Shown here piece by piece: positions 7,645 through 16,036 of a stretch of 64,000 bases of DNA. Made by a program: the position numbers and the translations under genes. Numbering within the stretch: position 1 is the stretch's first letter; the number at the start of each line of letters is the position of its first letter. This DNA is from Oscillospiraceae bacterium (lineage in GTDB: Bacteria > Bacillota > Clostridia > Oscillospirales > Oscillospiraceae). Location: the NCBI GenBank assembly GCA_910574635.1, contig CAJTCG010000004.1, positions 62,001 through 126,000 on the forward strand, given 5' to 3'. The notes under the pieces were generated by a model that was not told the origin of the DNA, searched no databases, and saw only the letters and a list, made by a program, of their open reading frames with translations.

Positions 7645-9483
7645 ATGAGCAGACTGGAAGTGAAGACCCCCGGCCAGGCCCAGGCGGTGGTGGAGCAGCT
7701 CTACCGGAACATGGAGCGGCGCATCGCGGCCAGCCCGCCGGGCCTCTGCCCCGTGGACATGGCCCTGAATTTCCTGGACCTCTGCCGGGCCCAGACCTGC
7801 GGCAAGTGCGTGCCCTGCCGCATCGGATTGACCCAGCTTTCCAACATGATCCGGGAGGTGCTGGACGGGGAGCCGGATCTGGGCATCCTCCGGCGGATTG
7901 AGAAAACCGCCCAGGTCATTGTGGACACGGCGGACTGCGCCATCGGCACCGACGCCGCCAGCCTGGTCCTCATGGGCCTCAAGGGCTTCCGGGACGATTA
8001 CGAGGAGCATATCCTCCACCACCGCTGCCTGGGGAGCCTTAAGAACCCCGTGCCCTGCGTGGCGCTGTGCCCCGCCGGGGTGGATATCCCGGGCTACATC
8101 GCCCTCATCGGCGAGGGCCGCTGCGAGGACGCGGTGCGCCTCATCCGCAAGGACAATCCCTTCCCCACGGCCTGCGCCTATATCTGCGAGCACCCCTGCG
8201 AGGCCCGCTGCCGGAGGAACATGGTGGACGACGCGCTGAACATCCGGGGGCTGAAGCGCTACGCCGTGGACCAGGCCGGGGACGTGCCCCAGCCCAAGCC
8301 CGCCAAGGCCACCGGGAAATCCGTGGCAATTATCGGCGGCGGCCCCGGCGGATTGTCGGCGGCCTACTATCTGGCCCTCATGGGCCACAAGGTTACGGTC
8401 TATGAGAAGCAGAAGGCCCTGGGCGGCATGATGCGCTACGGCATCCCCAGCTACCGCTTCCCCCGGGAGAAGCTGGACGGGGAGATTGCCTCCATCCTGT
8501 CCCTGGGCATTGAGGTACATACCGGGGTGGATGTGGGCACCGATGTTTCCTTCGACGAATTGAAGCAGGAGTACGACTGCCTTTATCTCTCCATCGGGGC
8601 CCATACCGACAAAAAGACGGGCATTGAAGGGGAGGACAGCCTGGGGGTCGTCTCCGCCGTGGAGCTGCTGCGCCACATCGGGGACAACGAGATGCCGGAC
8701 TTCACGGGGCAGAACGTGGCGGTCATCGGCGGCGGAAATGTCGCCATGGACGTGACCCGCTCCGCCATCCGCCTGGGGGCGGAGAAGGTGACCTGCGTCT
8801 ATCGCCGCCGCCAGGAGGACATGACCGCCCAGGCGGAAGAGGTGGAGGGCGCGATTGCCGAGGGTGCGGAGGTGCTGACCCTCCAGGCGCCCCTGCGCAT
8901 CGAGGCGGACGAGAACGGCCATGTGGCGGCCCTTTGGACCCAGCCCCAGATCATCGGCGAGATGGACAAGGCGGGCCGTCCCCGGCCGGGCACCGCCGAT
9001 GTGGAGCCCCTGCGGATTCCGGCGGATACCATCATCGTGGCCATCGGCCAGGGCATTGAGACCCGAGGGCTGGAGCAGACGGGCATCAAGATTCAGCGGG
9101 GCGGGGCCCTGCTGGCGGACTCCAGCACCCAGCTTCCCGACATGGTGGGCGTCTTCGCCGGCGGCGACTGCGTGACGGGCCCGGCCACGGTCATCCGGGC
9201 CATTGCCGCCGGAAAGGCCGCCGCCGCCAACATCGACGAGTACCTGGGCTTCAACCATGAGATTGAGTCCGAGGTCAAAGTCCCCACCCCCCGGTGTACG
9301 GACCTCCGCCCCCGGGGCCGGGTCAACGCCACCGAGCGGGACGCCTGTGAGCGCAAGGGCGACTTCCAGTGCATCGAATGCGGCATGACGGACCAGGAGG
9401 CCGGGCAGGAGTCCTCCCGGTGCCTGCGGTGCGACCACTTCGGCTATGGAATCTTCAAGGGAGGACGTGTGGAGAAATGGTAA
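7645..9483 (+). CDS. NuoF-like/GltD-like NAD(P)H oxidoreductase, hydrogenase partner
   Basis: 612-residue fusion. Residues about 45-100 hold a NuoF-type C-terminal [4Fe-4S] site (C52, C55, C58, then C98). Residues about 130-210 are the glutamate-synthase small-subunit [4Fe-4S] region (CPAGVDIPGY, CEHPCEARCRR). An FAD fold begins near 228 (IIGGGPGGLSAAYY) and an NAD(P)H fold near 361 (IGGGNVAMDVTRSA). GDCVTGPATVIRAIAAGK closes the flavin domain, and a Cys-rich tail follows (CIECGMTD...CLRCDHFG). It should pass electrons between NAD(P)H and the [FeFe]-hydrogenase whose gene overlaps it by 7 bases. In hydrogenase classifications as I recall them, GltD-linked enzymes fall in group A2, which is poorly characterised. 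Confidence 0.85.
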   Translation: MSRLEVKTPGQAQAVVEQLYRNMERRIAASPPGLCPVDMALNFLDLCRAQTCGKCVPCRIGLTQLSNMIREVLDGEPDLGILRRIEKTAQVIVDTADCAIGTDAASLVLMGLKGFRDDYEEHILHHRCLGSLKNPVPCVALCPAGVDIPGYIALIGEGRCEDAVRLIRKDNPFPTACAYICEHPCEARCRRNMVDDALNIRGLKRYAVDQAGDVPQPKPAKATGKSVAIIGGGPGGLSAAYYLALMGHKVTVYEKQKALGGMMRYGIPSYRFPREKLDGEIASILSLGIEVHTGVDVGTDVSFDELKQEYDCLYLSIGAHTDKKTGIEGEDSLGVVSAVELLRHIGDNEMPDFTGQNVAVIGGGNVAMDVTRSAIRLGAEKVTCVYRRRQEDMTAQAEEVEGAIAEGAEVLTLQAPLRIEADENGHVAALWTQPQIIGEMDKAGRPRPGTADVEPLRIPADTIIVAIGQGIETRGLEQTGIKIQRGGALLADSSTQLPDMVGVFAGGDCVTGPATVIRAIAAGKAAAANIDEYLGFNHEIESEVKVPTPRCTDLRPRGRVNATERDACERKGDFQCIECGMTDQEAGQESSRCLRCDHFGYGIFKGGRVEKW

Positions 9484-11237
9484 ACTTTACAATCAACGGC
9501 CAGGAGCTGTCCGCCCCCAAGGGGACCACCATCCTGAACGCGGCGGAAAAGGCGGGCATCCCCATTCCCCACCTGTGCTATTTGAAGGAGCTGAACGAGA
9601 TCGCCGCCTGCCGCATGTGCATGGTGGAGGTGGAGGGCACGGAGCGCCTGGTCCCCGCCTGCAACACGGAAATCCTGGAGGGCATGGTGATTTACACCAA
9701 CTCCCCGCGAGTGCGTGACGCCCGGAAAACGAACCTCCGGCTGATTCTCTCCCAGCACAATTCCAACTGCACCGTTTGTGTGCGGAGCGGCTACTGTGAG
9801 CTCCAGAAGCTCTCCCACGACCTGAACATCCACTACCAGCCCTATAAGGTCCAGCCGGAGCGCTCCAACGTGGACCTGAGCGTCCCCATCGTCCGGGAGG
9901 CCGGCAAGTGCATCAAGTGCATGCGCTGTGTCCAGGTCTGCGACAAAATCCAGGGCATGAACATCTGGGACGTGGCGGGCACCGGCTCCCGGACCACCGT
10001 GGACGTGAGCTATAACCGCTATCTCAAAAACACGGACTGCGTATTCTGCGGACAGTGCGTCACCCACTGTCCCACCGGGGCCCTGACGGTCCGGGACGAC
10101 ACGACGAAGGTCCTCCGGGCCCTGGCGGACCCCGAGATTACTACGATTATCCAGGTGGCCCCGGCGGTGCGGGTGGCCTGGGCGGAGGTCTTCAACCTCC
10201 CGTCGAAACAGGCCACCACGGGCCGCATGGTGGCGGCGCTGAAACGCATCGGCTTTGACTACGTGTTTGACACCAACTTCGCCGCCGACCTCACCATCAT
10301 GGAGGAGGGCAGCGAGTTTATCGACCGCTTCACCCACCGGGGGAAGTACCGCTGGCCCATGTTTACCTCCTGCTGTCCCGGCTGGGTGCGGTTCCTCAAG
10401 ACACAGTACCCCAGTTATACGGACCATTTGTCCACAGCCAAGTCCCCCCAGCAGATGTTCGGCGCGGTGGCAAAGAGCTATTTCGCGGAGAAGATGGGCC
10501 TGGACCCGAAGAAGGTCTTTGTGGCCTCCATCATGCCCTGTTCCGCCAAGAAGGCGGAGAGTGAGCTGCCCACCATGAAGGACGCCTGCGGCGACCCGGA
10601 CGTGGACGTGGTGCTGACCACCCGGGAAATGTGCCGCCTGTTCCGCAGTGACTGCATTGTCCCGGCGGACCTGGAGGAGGCGGAGTTTGACAGCCCCTTG
10701 GGCACGGGCACCGGCGCGGCGGTGATTTTCGGAGCCACCGGCGGCGTTATGGACGCGGCCCTGCGGAGCGCCTACTATCTGGCCACCGGGAAGAACCCCG
10801 ACGCGGACGCGTTTAAGGCCGTCCGGGGGGAAAAGCCCTGGAAGGAAGCAGCTTTCAATATTCCCGGCGCGGGGGATATCCGGGTGGCGGTGGTCAGCGG
10901 CCTGGGGAATACCCGGAAGCTGATGGAGGCCATCGAGGAGGGAACAGCCGATTACGACTTTGTGGAGGTCATGGCTTGCCCCGGCGGCTGTGCCGGGGGC
11001 GGCGGCCAGCCCATCCACGGCGGCGCGGAGTACGCCGGGCAGCGGGGGGATAAGCTTTGGAAAATGGACGCGGGATCTGAAATCCGCTTCTCCCACGAAA
11101 ACCCGGATGTACAGGCCCTGTACCGCACCTACCTCAAAAAGCCCTTGGGAGAGCGCTCCCACCATCTGCTGCATACGGACCACGGCGCCTGGTCCGCCGG
11201 AGAGAACGGAGGACGGGCGGCGGACCAGGATTTATAA
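9477..11237 (+). CDS. hydA: [FeFe]-hydrogenase, multi-cluster form
   Basis: 586 residues; start MVNFTINGQE at 9477, overlapping the previous gene. N-terminal [2Fe-2S] ligands C34, C45, C48, C62; His-ligated [4Fe-4S] H94, C98, C101, C107; two ferredoxin-like clusters (CIKCMRC, CVFCGQC). H-cluster motifs: TSCCPGW (C299/C300), MPCSAKKAE (C355) and VMACPGGCAGGGGQP (C501, C505). All H-cluster cysteines are present, so it should reversibly reduce protons to H2 in the cytoplasm. The maturases HydE, HydF and HydG are not in the window. The overlap with the flavoprotein gene points to a complex using NAD(P)H as well as, or instead of, ferredoxin. Confidence 0.93.
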   Translation: MVNFTINGQELSAPKGTTILNAAEKAGIPIPHLCYLKELNEIAACRMCMVEVEGTERLVPACNTEILEGMVIYTNSPRVRDARKTNLRLILSQHNSNCTVCVRSGYCELQKLSHDLNIHYQPYKVQPERSNVDLSVPIVREAGKCIKCMRCVQVCDKIQGMNIWDVAGTGSRTTVDVSYNRYLKNTDCVFCGQCVTHCPTGALTVRDDTTKVLRALADPEITTIIQVAPAVRVAWAEVFNLPSKQATTGRMVAALKRIGFDYVFDTNFAADLTIMEEGSEFIDRFTHRGKYRWPMFTSCCPGWVRFLKTQYPSYTDHLSTAKSPQQMFGAVAKSYFAEKMGLDPKKVFVASIMPCSAKKAESELPTMKDACGDPDVDVVLTTREMCRLFRSDCIVPADLEEAEFDSPLGTGTGAAVIFGATGGVMDAALRSAYYLATGKNPDADAFKAVRGEKPWKEAAFNIPGAGDIRVAVVSGLGNTRKLMEAIEEGTADYDFVEVMACPGGCAGGGGQPIHGGAEYAGQRGDKLWKMDAGSEIRFSHENPDVQALYRTYLKKPLGERSHHLLHTDHGAWSAGENGGRAADQDL

Positions 11238-11265
11238 CCGAATTTTGGAGGAACGGAAAGAGAAA

Positions 11266-11307
11266 AAAACCGGAGGAGGCCGTCAAAAGACGGCCTCCTC
11301 CGGTTTT
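11266..11307. terminator. Bidirectional terminator between hydA and porB
   Basis: 19-bp perfect arms (11266-11284 and 11289-11307) with an AAAA loop, starting in an A-run and ending in TTTT. It separates convergent hydA and porB. Confidence 0.9.
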
Positions 11308-11337
11308 GGAGAGTGTATATAGCAGATAAGCGTAAGC

Positions 11338-12270
11338 TTACAGCTCGCAGAGTTTGAGGAGCTCCTCCCAGTTGCGGTCAACTTCCTTCTGGGTCTCCTC
11401 GATCATCCACTCGTTGCCGGGTTTGAACATGTGGGCAAAGCGGCCCTGGACCTTGAGGTACTCCTCCACCGGCAGCTTGCTCTTGGGCTTGTAGCTTAAG
11501 ATGTACTTGCCCTCAATGACCTCATACATGGGCCACACGCAGGTTTCCACGGCCAGCTTGGTGATTTCCATCATCTTTTCAGACGGATATCGCCAGCCTC
11601 TCGGGCAGGGAGCCATGACGTTCAGGAACGCCGCGCCGGGGGTGTAGATCGCCTTGTGGGACTTCTCCGTGATGTCCTTGAAGTTTCCGATAAACGTGGT
11701 CTGGGCCACATACGGAATCCCGTGGGCTACCATGATTTTGGTCAGATTCTTCTTCTGCTGGGGTTTGCCGGGGACTACCTTGCCAACCGGGGTGGTGGTG
11801 GTGTCGGCGAAGTGGGGGGTGGAGCTGGAGCGCTGGATGCCCGTGTTCATGTACGCCTCGTTGTCGTAGCAGACATACACCAGGTCATGTCCCCGCTCCA
11901 TGGCCCCGGACAGGCTCTGGAAGCCGATGTCATAGGTTCCGCCGTCTCCGCCGAAGGCGATAAACTTGTAGGTCGCGTCGATTTTTCCCCGCTTTTTCAT
12001 GGCGTGATAGGCCGTCTCTACGCCGGAGAGGGTGGCCGCCGCGTTCTCAAAGGCGTTGTGAATGAAGCTGTCCTTATAGGACGTATAGGGGTACATGAAG
12101 GAGGAGACCTCCAGGCAGCAGGTGGCGGAGCAGACCACCGCGTGGTCCTCCGGCTCCAGGGCCCGCAGCACCGTCCGCACGGCGATGGGGCAGCCGCAGC
12201 CCGCGCACATTCTGTGTCCGCCGGTAAAGCGGTCTTCCTTCATCACATTTTCTTTCAGATTATAGGCCAT
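11338..12270 (-). CDS. porB: Pyruvate:ferredoxin oxidoreductase, beta subunit
   Basis: 310 residues, starting MAYNLKENVMKEDRF after AGGAGGG. Cluster ligands in HRMCAGCGCPIAVRT, the thiamine-diphosphate motif GGDGGTYDIGFQSLSGAMERG with DNEAYMNTG, and CPRGWRYP near the C terminus are typical of PorB. It binds TPP and a [4Fe-4S] cluster in the four-subunit enzyme that turns pyruvate and CoA into acetyl-CoA, CO2 and reduced ferredoxin. Last gene of the porCDAB operon; the 16-base gap to porA and its position opposite the hydrogenase suggest coupled fermentation. Confidence 0.92.
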   Translation of the reverse strand: MAYNLKENVMKEDRFTGGHRMCAGCGCPIAVRTVLRALEPEDHAVVCSATCCLEVSSFMYPYTSYKDSFIHNAFENAAATLSGVETAYHAMKKRGKIDATYKFIAFGGDGGTYDIGFQSLSGAMERGHDLVYVCYDNEAYMNTGIQRSSSTPHFADTTTTPVGKVVPGKPQQKKNLTKIMVAHGIPYVAQTTFIGNFKDITEKSHKAIYTPGAAFLNVMAPCPRGWRYPSEKMMEITKLAVETCVWPMYEVIEGKYILSYKPKSKLPVEEYLKVQGRFAHMFKPGNEWMIEETQKEVDRNWEELLKLCEL

Positions 12271-12286
12271 TTTGACTCTTCCCTCC

Positions 12287-13465
12287 TTACTCGCGCACGT
12301 CCAGGTAACGGTACGTCTCGCCCACGTCCCCGGTCTCAGCAATCTTTTCCAGGTCCGCGAAGACGTGCTGGATGCTCTCCACCCGCACGTCCCGGCCGCC
12401 CAGGCCGTAGATGTAGCTGATGCCCTTGGGGCCGGAGATGCCGTTGGCGTACAGGCCCGCGCAGGTTTCCGCGAAGATGGGTCCGCAGTGGGCGTTGAAG
12501 CTGTCGTCCTTGTCCATGGCGGCAAAGGCCTTCACGTTTTTCAGGGCCTCCGCAATTTCTGCGGCGGGGAAGGGACGGAAGGAGCGGATCTTGATCATGC
12601 CCACCTTCCTGCCCTGGGCCCGGAGCTGCTTGATGGCCTCCCGGGCGGTTCCAGCGGAGGAGCCGATGATAATAATCGCTTCCTCGGCGTCGTCCATTTC
12701 GTATTTCTCAATCAGCCCGTACTGCCGGCCCGTCCAGGCGGCGAATTCGTCCGCCACGTCCTGGATGACCTGCTTCGCGTCCATCATGGCCTGGGCCTGG
12801 GCCCGCTTAGTCTCCATGTAGTACACCGGGGTGGAATAGGGGCCCACGGCGATGGGCTCGTCCTTGTTCAGGAGGTAGTGCTGGGGCTTGTACTCGCCCA
12901 CGAACTCCCGGACCTTCTCCGTCTCCTCCAGCTCGATGTTCTCAATGGCGTGGGAGGTGATGAAGCCGTCCTGGCAGATCATGATGGGCAGGGATACCGC
13001 CTCGCCGATCCGCATGGCCTGGAGGTAGTTGTCATAGGCCTCCTGGTTCGTCTCGGCAAACAGCATCAGCCAGCCCGCGTCCCGGACACTCATGGCGTCG
13101 GAGTGGTCGTTGTTGATGTTGATGGGGCCGGACAAAGCGCGGCAGGAAACCGCCAGGGTGATGGGCAGGCGGTCCGAGGCGGCCACATACAGCATCTCGG
13201 CCATGTAGATGAGGCCGCAGGAGCTGGTGGCGGAAATGGCCCGGCATCCGGCGGCTTCCGCGCCGATGCAGGTGGACATGGCGCTGTGCTCGGATTCCAC
13301 GGCGATGAAATCGGTGTCTACCTCGCCGTTGTCCACGTAGGCGGAGAAGTACTGGGGAATTTCGGTGGACGGCGTAATGGGATAGGCTCCCATCACGTCG
13401 GGGTTGATTTGCTTCATCGCGTAGGCAACGGCTTCGTTGCCGGACAGTCTCTCTCGAATGCTCAT
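12287..13465 (-). CDS. porA: Pyruvate:ferredoxin oxidoreductase, alpha subunit
   Basis: 392 residues. The N-terminal GNEAVAYAMKQINPDVMGAYPITPSTEIPQ is the alpha-subunit TPP/pyrimidine-binding signature, and AVESEHSAMSTCIGAEAAGCRAISATSSCGL follows in the expected place. The C-terminal half (ERYGLIEKYEMDDAEEAIIIIGSSAGTAREAIKQLRAQG) is the transketolase C-terminal-like domain that binds CoA. It forms the catalytic core with PorB. Gap of 13 bases after porD. Related 2-oxoacid enzymes (e.g. for 2-oxobutyrate or isovalerate) look similar; pyruvate is the default inference. Confidence 0.9.
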   Translation of the reverse strand: MSIRERLSGNEAVAYAMKQINPDVMGAYPITPSTEIPQYFSAYVDNGEVDTDFIAVESEHSAMSTCIGAEAAGCRAISATSSCGLIYMAEMLYVAASDRLPITLAVSCRALSGPININNDHSDAMSVRDAGWLMLFAETNQEAYDNYLQAMRIGEAVSLPIMICQDGFITSHAIENIELEETEKVREFVGEYKPQHYLLNKDEPIAVGPYSTPVYYMETKRAQAQAMMDAKQVIQDVADEFAAWTGRQYGLIEKYEMDDAEEAIIIIGSSAGTAREAIKQLRAQGRKVGMIKIRSFRPFPAAEIAEALKNVKAFAAMDKDDSFNAHCGPIFAETCAGLYANGISGPKGISYIYGLGGRDVRVESIQHVFADLEKIAETGDVGETYRYLDVRE

Positions 13466-13478
13466 TTATCGCCCCTCC

Positions 13479-13787
13479 TTACTTTTCGTCCTTGACCATG
13501 GTGATGGCCCCGAAGGGGCAGACATTGGCGCAGATGCCGCAGCCCTTGCAGAAGAAATAGTTGAAATCCTCCCGCTTGCCGTCCTTGTTGACCGGGATGG
13601 ACATATCCGGGCACACCGGCGCGCACAGCAGGCACTGCTTGCACTTATCAAAATCCAGCACCGGCTTCATGGTCCGCCAGTCGCCGGTCTCCACCACCTG
13701 GGAGGTGCCGCCTTCAAAGATAGCGCCGCCGGGGGTGATGTCCTTCCATGTGACCTGAGGGGTCATATCCTTCGCTAAATGGCTCAT
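13479..13787 (-). CDS. porD: Pyruvate:ferredoxin oxidoreductase, delta (ferredoxin) subunit
   Basis: 102 residues with two [4Fe-4S] motifs, CKQCLLCAPVCP and CKGCGICANVCP, preceded by a PorD-type N terminus (TWKDITPGGAIFEGGTS). It relays electrons from the TPP centre to soluble ferredoxin. Its start overlaps the porC stop by 4 bases, so the two are translationally coupled. Confidence 0.92.
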   Translation of the reverse strand: MSHLAKDMTPQVTWKDITPGGAIFEGGTSQVVETGDWRTMKPVLDFDKCKQCLLCAPVCPDMSIPVNKDGKREDFNYFFCKGCGICANVCPFGAITMVKDEK

Positions 13788-14362
13788 CCTTCCTTGACCT
13801 CCTCCATAGAGCGTTTCAGGGCCCGCATGTTGCCCTCAATGACCTGGGGCTTGGTGGCGAACTTGTGCTTGAAGGACGCCTCCATGTCCTTGACGAATTC
13901 CTCCGCGTCCACCACGCCGCTGACCTTCACAATCGCGGCCAGCATGGGGGTGTTGGGGAAGTTCTTGCCCAGCTCCTCTTCGGAGATTTTGCCCGCGTCG
14001 ATGGTGCACACCCGGCCCTCATAGCCCTTCAGCAGGGGGCGGAGCTCTTCCGGGGACTTGCCGGAGTTGATGACGATGGCCCCTTCTTTCTTGAGGCCCG
14101 CCGTCACGTCCACGGCGGAGATCAACGTCTCGTCCACCACGACTACATAGTCCGGCTCATAGATGTTGGAGTGGACCGTGCTCCGCTCCGAGCTGATGCG
14201 GTTGTACGCCGTAATGGGCGCGCCCATGCGCTCCGGGCCGTACTCCGGGAAGCCCTGGACATACTTGCCCGTGTTGAACGCCGCGTCCGCCAGCAGAAGC
14301 GAGGCCGTCTTCGCCCCCTGGCCCCCACGGCCGTGCCAGCGGATTTCTACGATGTCTTTCAT
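13784..14362 (-). CDS. porC: Pyruvate:ferredoxin oxidoreductase, gamma subunit
   Basis: 192 residues; start MKDIVEIRWHGRGGQGAKTAS with GGAG upstream. The RWHGRGGQGAKTAS and GFPEYGPERMGAPI motifs define the gamma subunit family. First gene of the porCDAB operon, transcribed leftwards from a promoter at 14435-14463. The subunit makes contacts with CoA and the other chains in known enzymes. A longer in-frame extension upstream lacks a ribosome binding site and was not used. Confidence 0.92.
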   Translation of the reverse strand: MKDIVEIRWHGRGGQGAKTASLLLADAAFNTGKYVQGFPEYGPERMGAPITAYNRISSERSTVHSNIYEPDYVVVVDETLISAVDVTAGLKKEGAIVINSGKSPEELRPLLKGYEGRVCTIDAGKISEEELGKNFPNTPMLAAIVKVSGVVDAEEFVKDMEASFKHKFATKPQVIEGNMRALKRSMEEVKEG

Positions 14363-14434
14363 GCGCTGCTTGCTCCTTTCGTTTCTTTGCTTGGAGGCGG
14401 GGAAGGAGGTGAGGCTCCGGCCCGGTCCAAGCTT

Positions 14435-14463
14435 ATTGTACCGCAAACGCGGCGGGCAGTAAA
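14435..14463 (-). promoter_or_regulatory. Promoter of porCDAB
   Basis: Minus strand TTTACT (14458-14463), 17-base spacer, TACAAT (14435-14440). The -35 box overlaps the loop of the hairpin at 14449-14477, which follows the methionine gamma-lyase gene. Confidence 0.6.
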
Positions 14464-14477
14464 GACCTGCCCGCCGC
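14449..14477 (-). terminator. Hairpin after methionine gamma-lyase gene
   Basis: 11-bp arms 14449-14459 and 14467-14477 with a 7-base loop, 15 bases beyond the stop. The T-tract behind it on the minus strand is short (GTTTG), so termination may be partial and some readthrough into porC is possible. Confidence 0.6.
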
Positions 14478-14492
14478 TGAAATGTAAGAAAA

Positions 14493-15686
14493 TTACACCA
14501 GGGGGTCCAGCACGGCCTTGAAGTCGGCAATGATGTCCTCGGCGTCCTCCAGACCCACGCTGACGCGGACCAGGCCCTCGGAGATGCCGGCGGCTTTCAG
14601 CTCCTCGGCGGAATAAGTAGAGTGGGTCATGGTGGCGGGATGTTCCACCAGAGTCTCGGCGTCGCCCAGGGAGACGGCCACGGTGCACAGCTCCAGCTTG
14701 TTCAGGGCGGCGGCGGTGGCGGCCTTGTCGGCCTTCAGCTCCAGGGCGATCATGCCGCCGGGCAGCTTCATCTGCTTCATGGCGGTTTCATGGCCCTCAA
14801 AGCTCTCCAGGCCGGGATAGTAGACCTTGGAGACGGCGGGATGGGCCTCAAAGAACTCGGCCAACTTCTTGGCGTTGGCACAGTGGCGCTCCATGCGGAT
14901 ATCCAGGGTCTTCATGCCACGGGCCATCAGGAAGGCGTCGAAGGGACTCATGACCGCGCCGGTCAGGTCCTTCAGGCCGAACATGCGGCACTTGCCTACA
15001 AACTCCTTGTCCCCGACAATGACGCCCGCGATAACGTCTCCGTGGCCGTTGAGGTATTTCGTGGCGCTGTGAACCACGGTGTTGGCGCCCAGGGCCAGGG
15101 GCTGCTGGAGGTAAGGCGTGCAGAAGGTGTTGTCCACGATTACCCGGATGTCGGACTTGAAGTCATGGGCGGTCTTGGTAATCAGGGCGATGTCCAGAAT
15201 CTTCATGGTGGGGTTGCAGGGGGTTTCGAAGTACACCACCTTGGTCTTTTCGGTCATGGCCTTTTTGAGGTTTTCAATGTCGCTCAGGTCGGTGAGGGTG
15301 ACCTTGACGCCGAACTGGCTCATGCCGTGCTCCAGCAGGGAGTAGGTGCAGCCATACAGAGTCTCGTCCGCCACGATCTCGTCCCCGGCGGAGACGGAGC
15401 TCCAAAGAGCGGTGGAAATAGCGCCCATGCCGGAGGCGGCTGCCAGAGCGTCCTCGCCGCCTTCCAGGTCGGCCATCTTGGCTTCCACCAGGTTGGTGGT
15501 GGGGTTGCCCAGGCGGCTGTAGATGTAACCCTCTTCCTTGCCGGCGAAGCGGGCGCCGCCCTGCTCCACAGACGCAAACTCAAAAGTGGAGGTCTGGTAA
15601 ATCGGGGCGCACAGAGAGCCGGCGGTGTTCTCTACCTTGCCGGCGTGGATCTGGCGGGTGGCGAAGCCCTTGTTCTTACAGTTCAT
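14493..15686 (-). CDS. megL: Methionine gamma-lyase (Cys/Met metabolism PLP enzyme)
   Basis: 397 residues of the gamma-family PLP enzymes. The PLP lysine is K210 in SATKYLNGHGDV; Y111 in LYGCTYSLLEHG is the catalytic tyrosine position and C113 next to it corresponds to the cysteine (C116 in Pseudomonas) that marks methionine gamma-lyases as against cystathionine enzymes. Length fits the family. The reaction splits methionine to methanethiol, ammonia and 2-oxobutyrate; the last could feed the neighbouring PFOR. A divergent LysR gene and an NhaC-type transporter lie next to it. Cystathionine gamma-lyase/synthase activity is the alternative. Confidence 0.78.
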   Translation of the reverse strand: MNCKNKGFATRQIHAGKVENTAGSLCAPIYQTSTFEFASVEQGGARFAGKEEGYIYSRLGNPTTNLVEAKMADLEGGEDALAAASGMGAISTALWSSVSAGDEIVADETLYGCTYSLLEHGMSQFGVKVTLTDLSDIENLKKAMTEKTKVVYFETPCNPTMKILDIALITKTAHDFKSDIRVIVDNTFCTPYLQQPLALGANTVVHSATKYLNGHGDVIAGVIVGDKEFVGKCRMFGLKDLTGAVMSPFDAFLMARGMKTLDIRMERHCANAKKLAEFFEAHPAVSKVYYPGLESFEGHETAMKQMKLPGGMIALELKADKAATAAALNKLELCTVAVSLGDAETLVEHPATMTHSTYSAEELKAAGISEGLVRVSVGLEDAEDIIADFKAVLDPLV

Positions 15687-16036
15687 AATTGTTTACCTTC
15701 CTTTCTTTTTTTCGCCGGCCGGCGTCGATTTTTGCTGGAAAAAGTTGGCGTTCAATTTTTTTGCTATTGAATGCCTTTCTCCTTCCGGCGCCGGGCGGAC
15801 CTGTGAGAGTGTATGGAGAGACAATTATACAGCGGAATTAGGGTAATGTTGACCAGGAAGCGGAGAGCGGTCCTCCGGCTTTTTGTCAACTCCTATAGTC
15901 ATCATACCATTTTTTCCGCAGGGGTGTTAGTATGAGTTTTTTTGAATTTGTTAGCGTTTTAAGTGATAGCCATTTGACATTCCGGGAAAAGTACTCTATA
16001 ATACCTGCAAGACTTTTATAGGAGGGGAACGGTGCT
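15687..16036. other. Divergent control region between megL and lysR-type gene
   Basis: A 350-base AT-richer gap. Rightwards it holds the consensus promoter at 15974-16002. Leftwards, TATAAT on the minus strand (15824-15829) is a likely -10 for megL, without a good -35. The megL ribosome binding site AAGGAAGG is near 15700. No SAM riboswitch-like structure was recognised. Confidence 0.55.
15974..16002 (+). promoter_or_regulatory. Consensus sigma-A promoter of the LysR-type gene
   Basis: TTGACA (15974-15979), 17-base spacer, TATAAT (15997-16002): a perfect match in both boxes, 34 bases ahead of the ATG. Such a strong promoter suggests repression, perhaps autoregulation. Confidence 0.8.

Noticed and set aside
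15687-15830. SAM riboswitch (S-box) upstream of megL
   Set aside because: Considered because of the methionine link, but the conserved S-box core and a terminator stem are not present.
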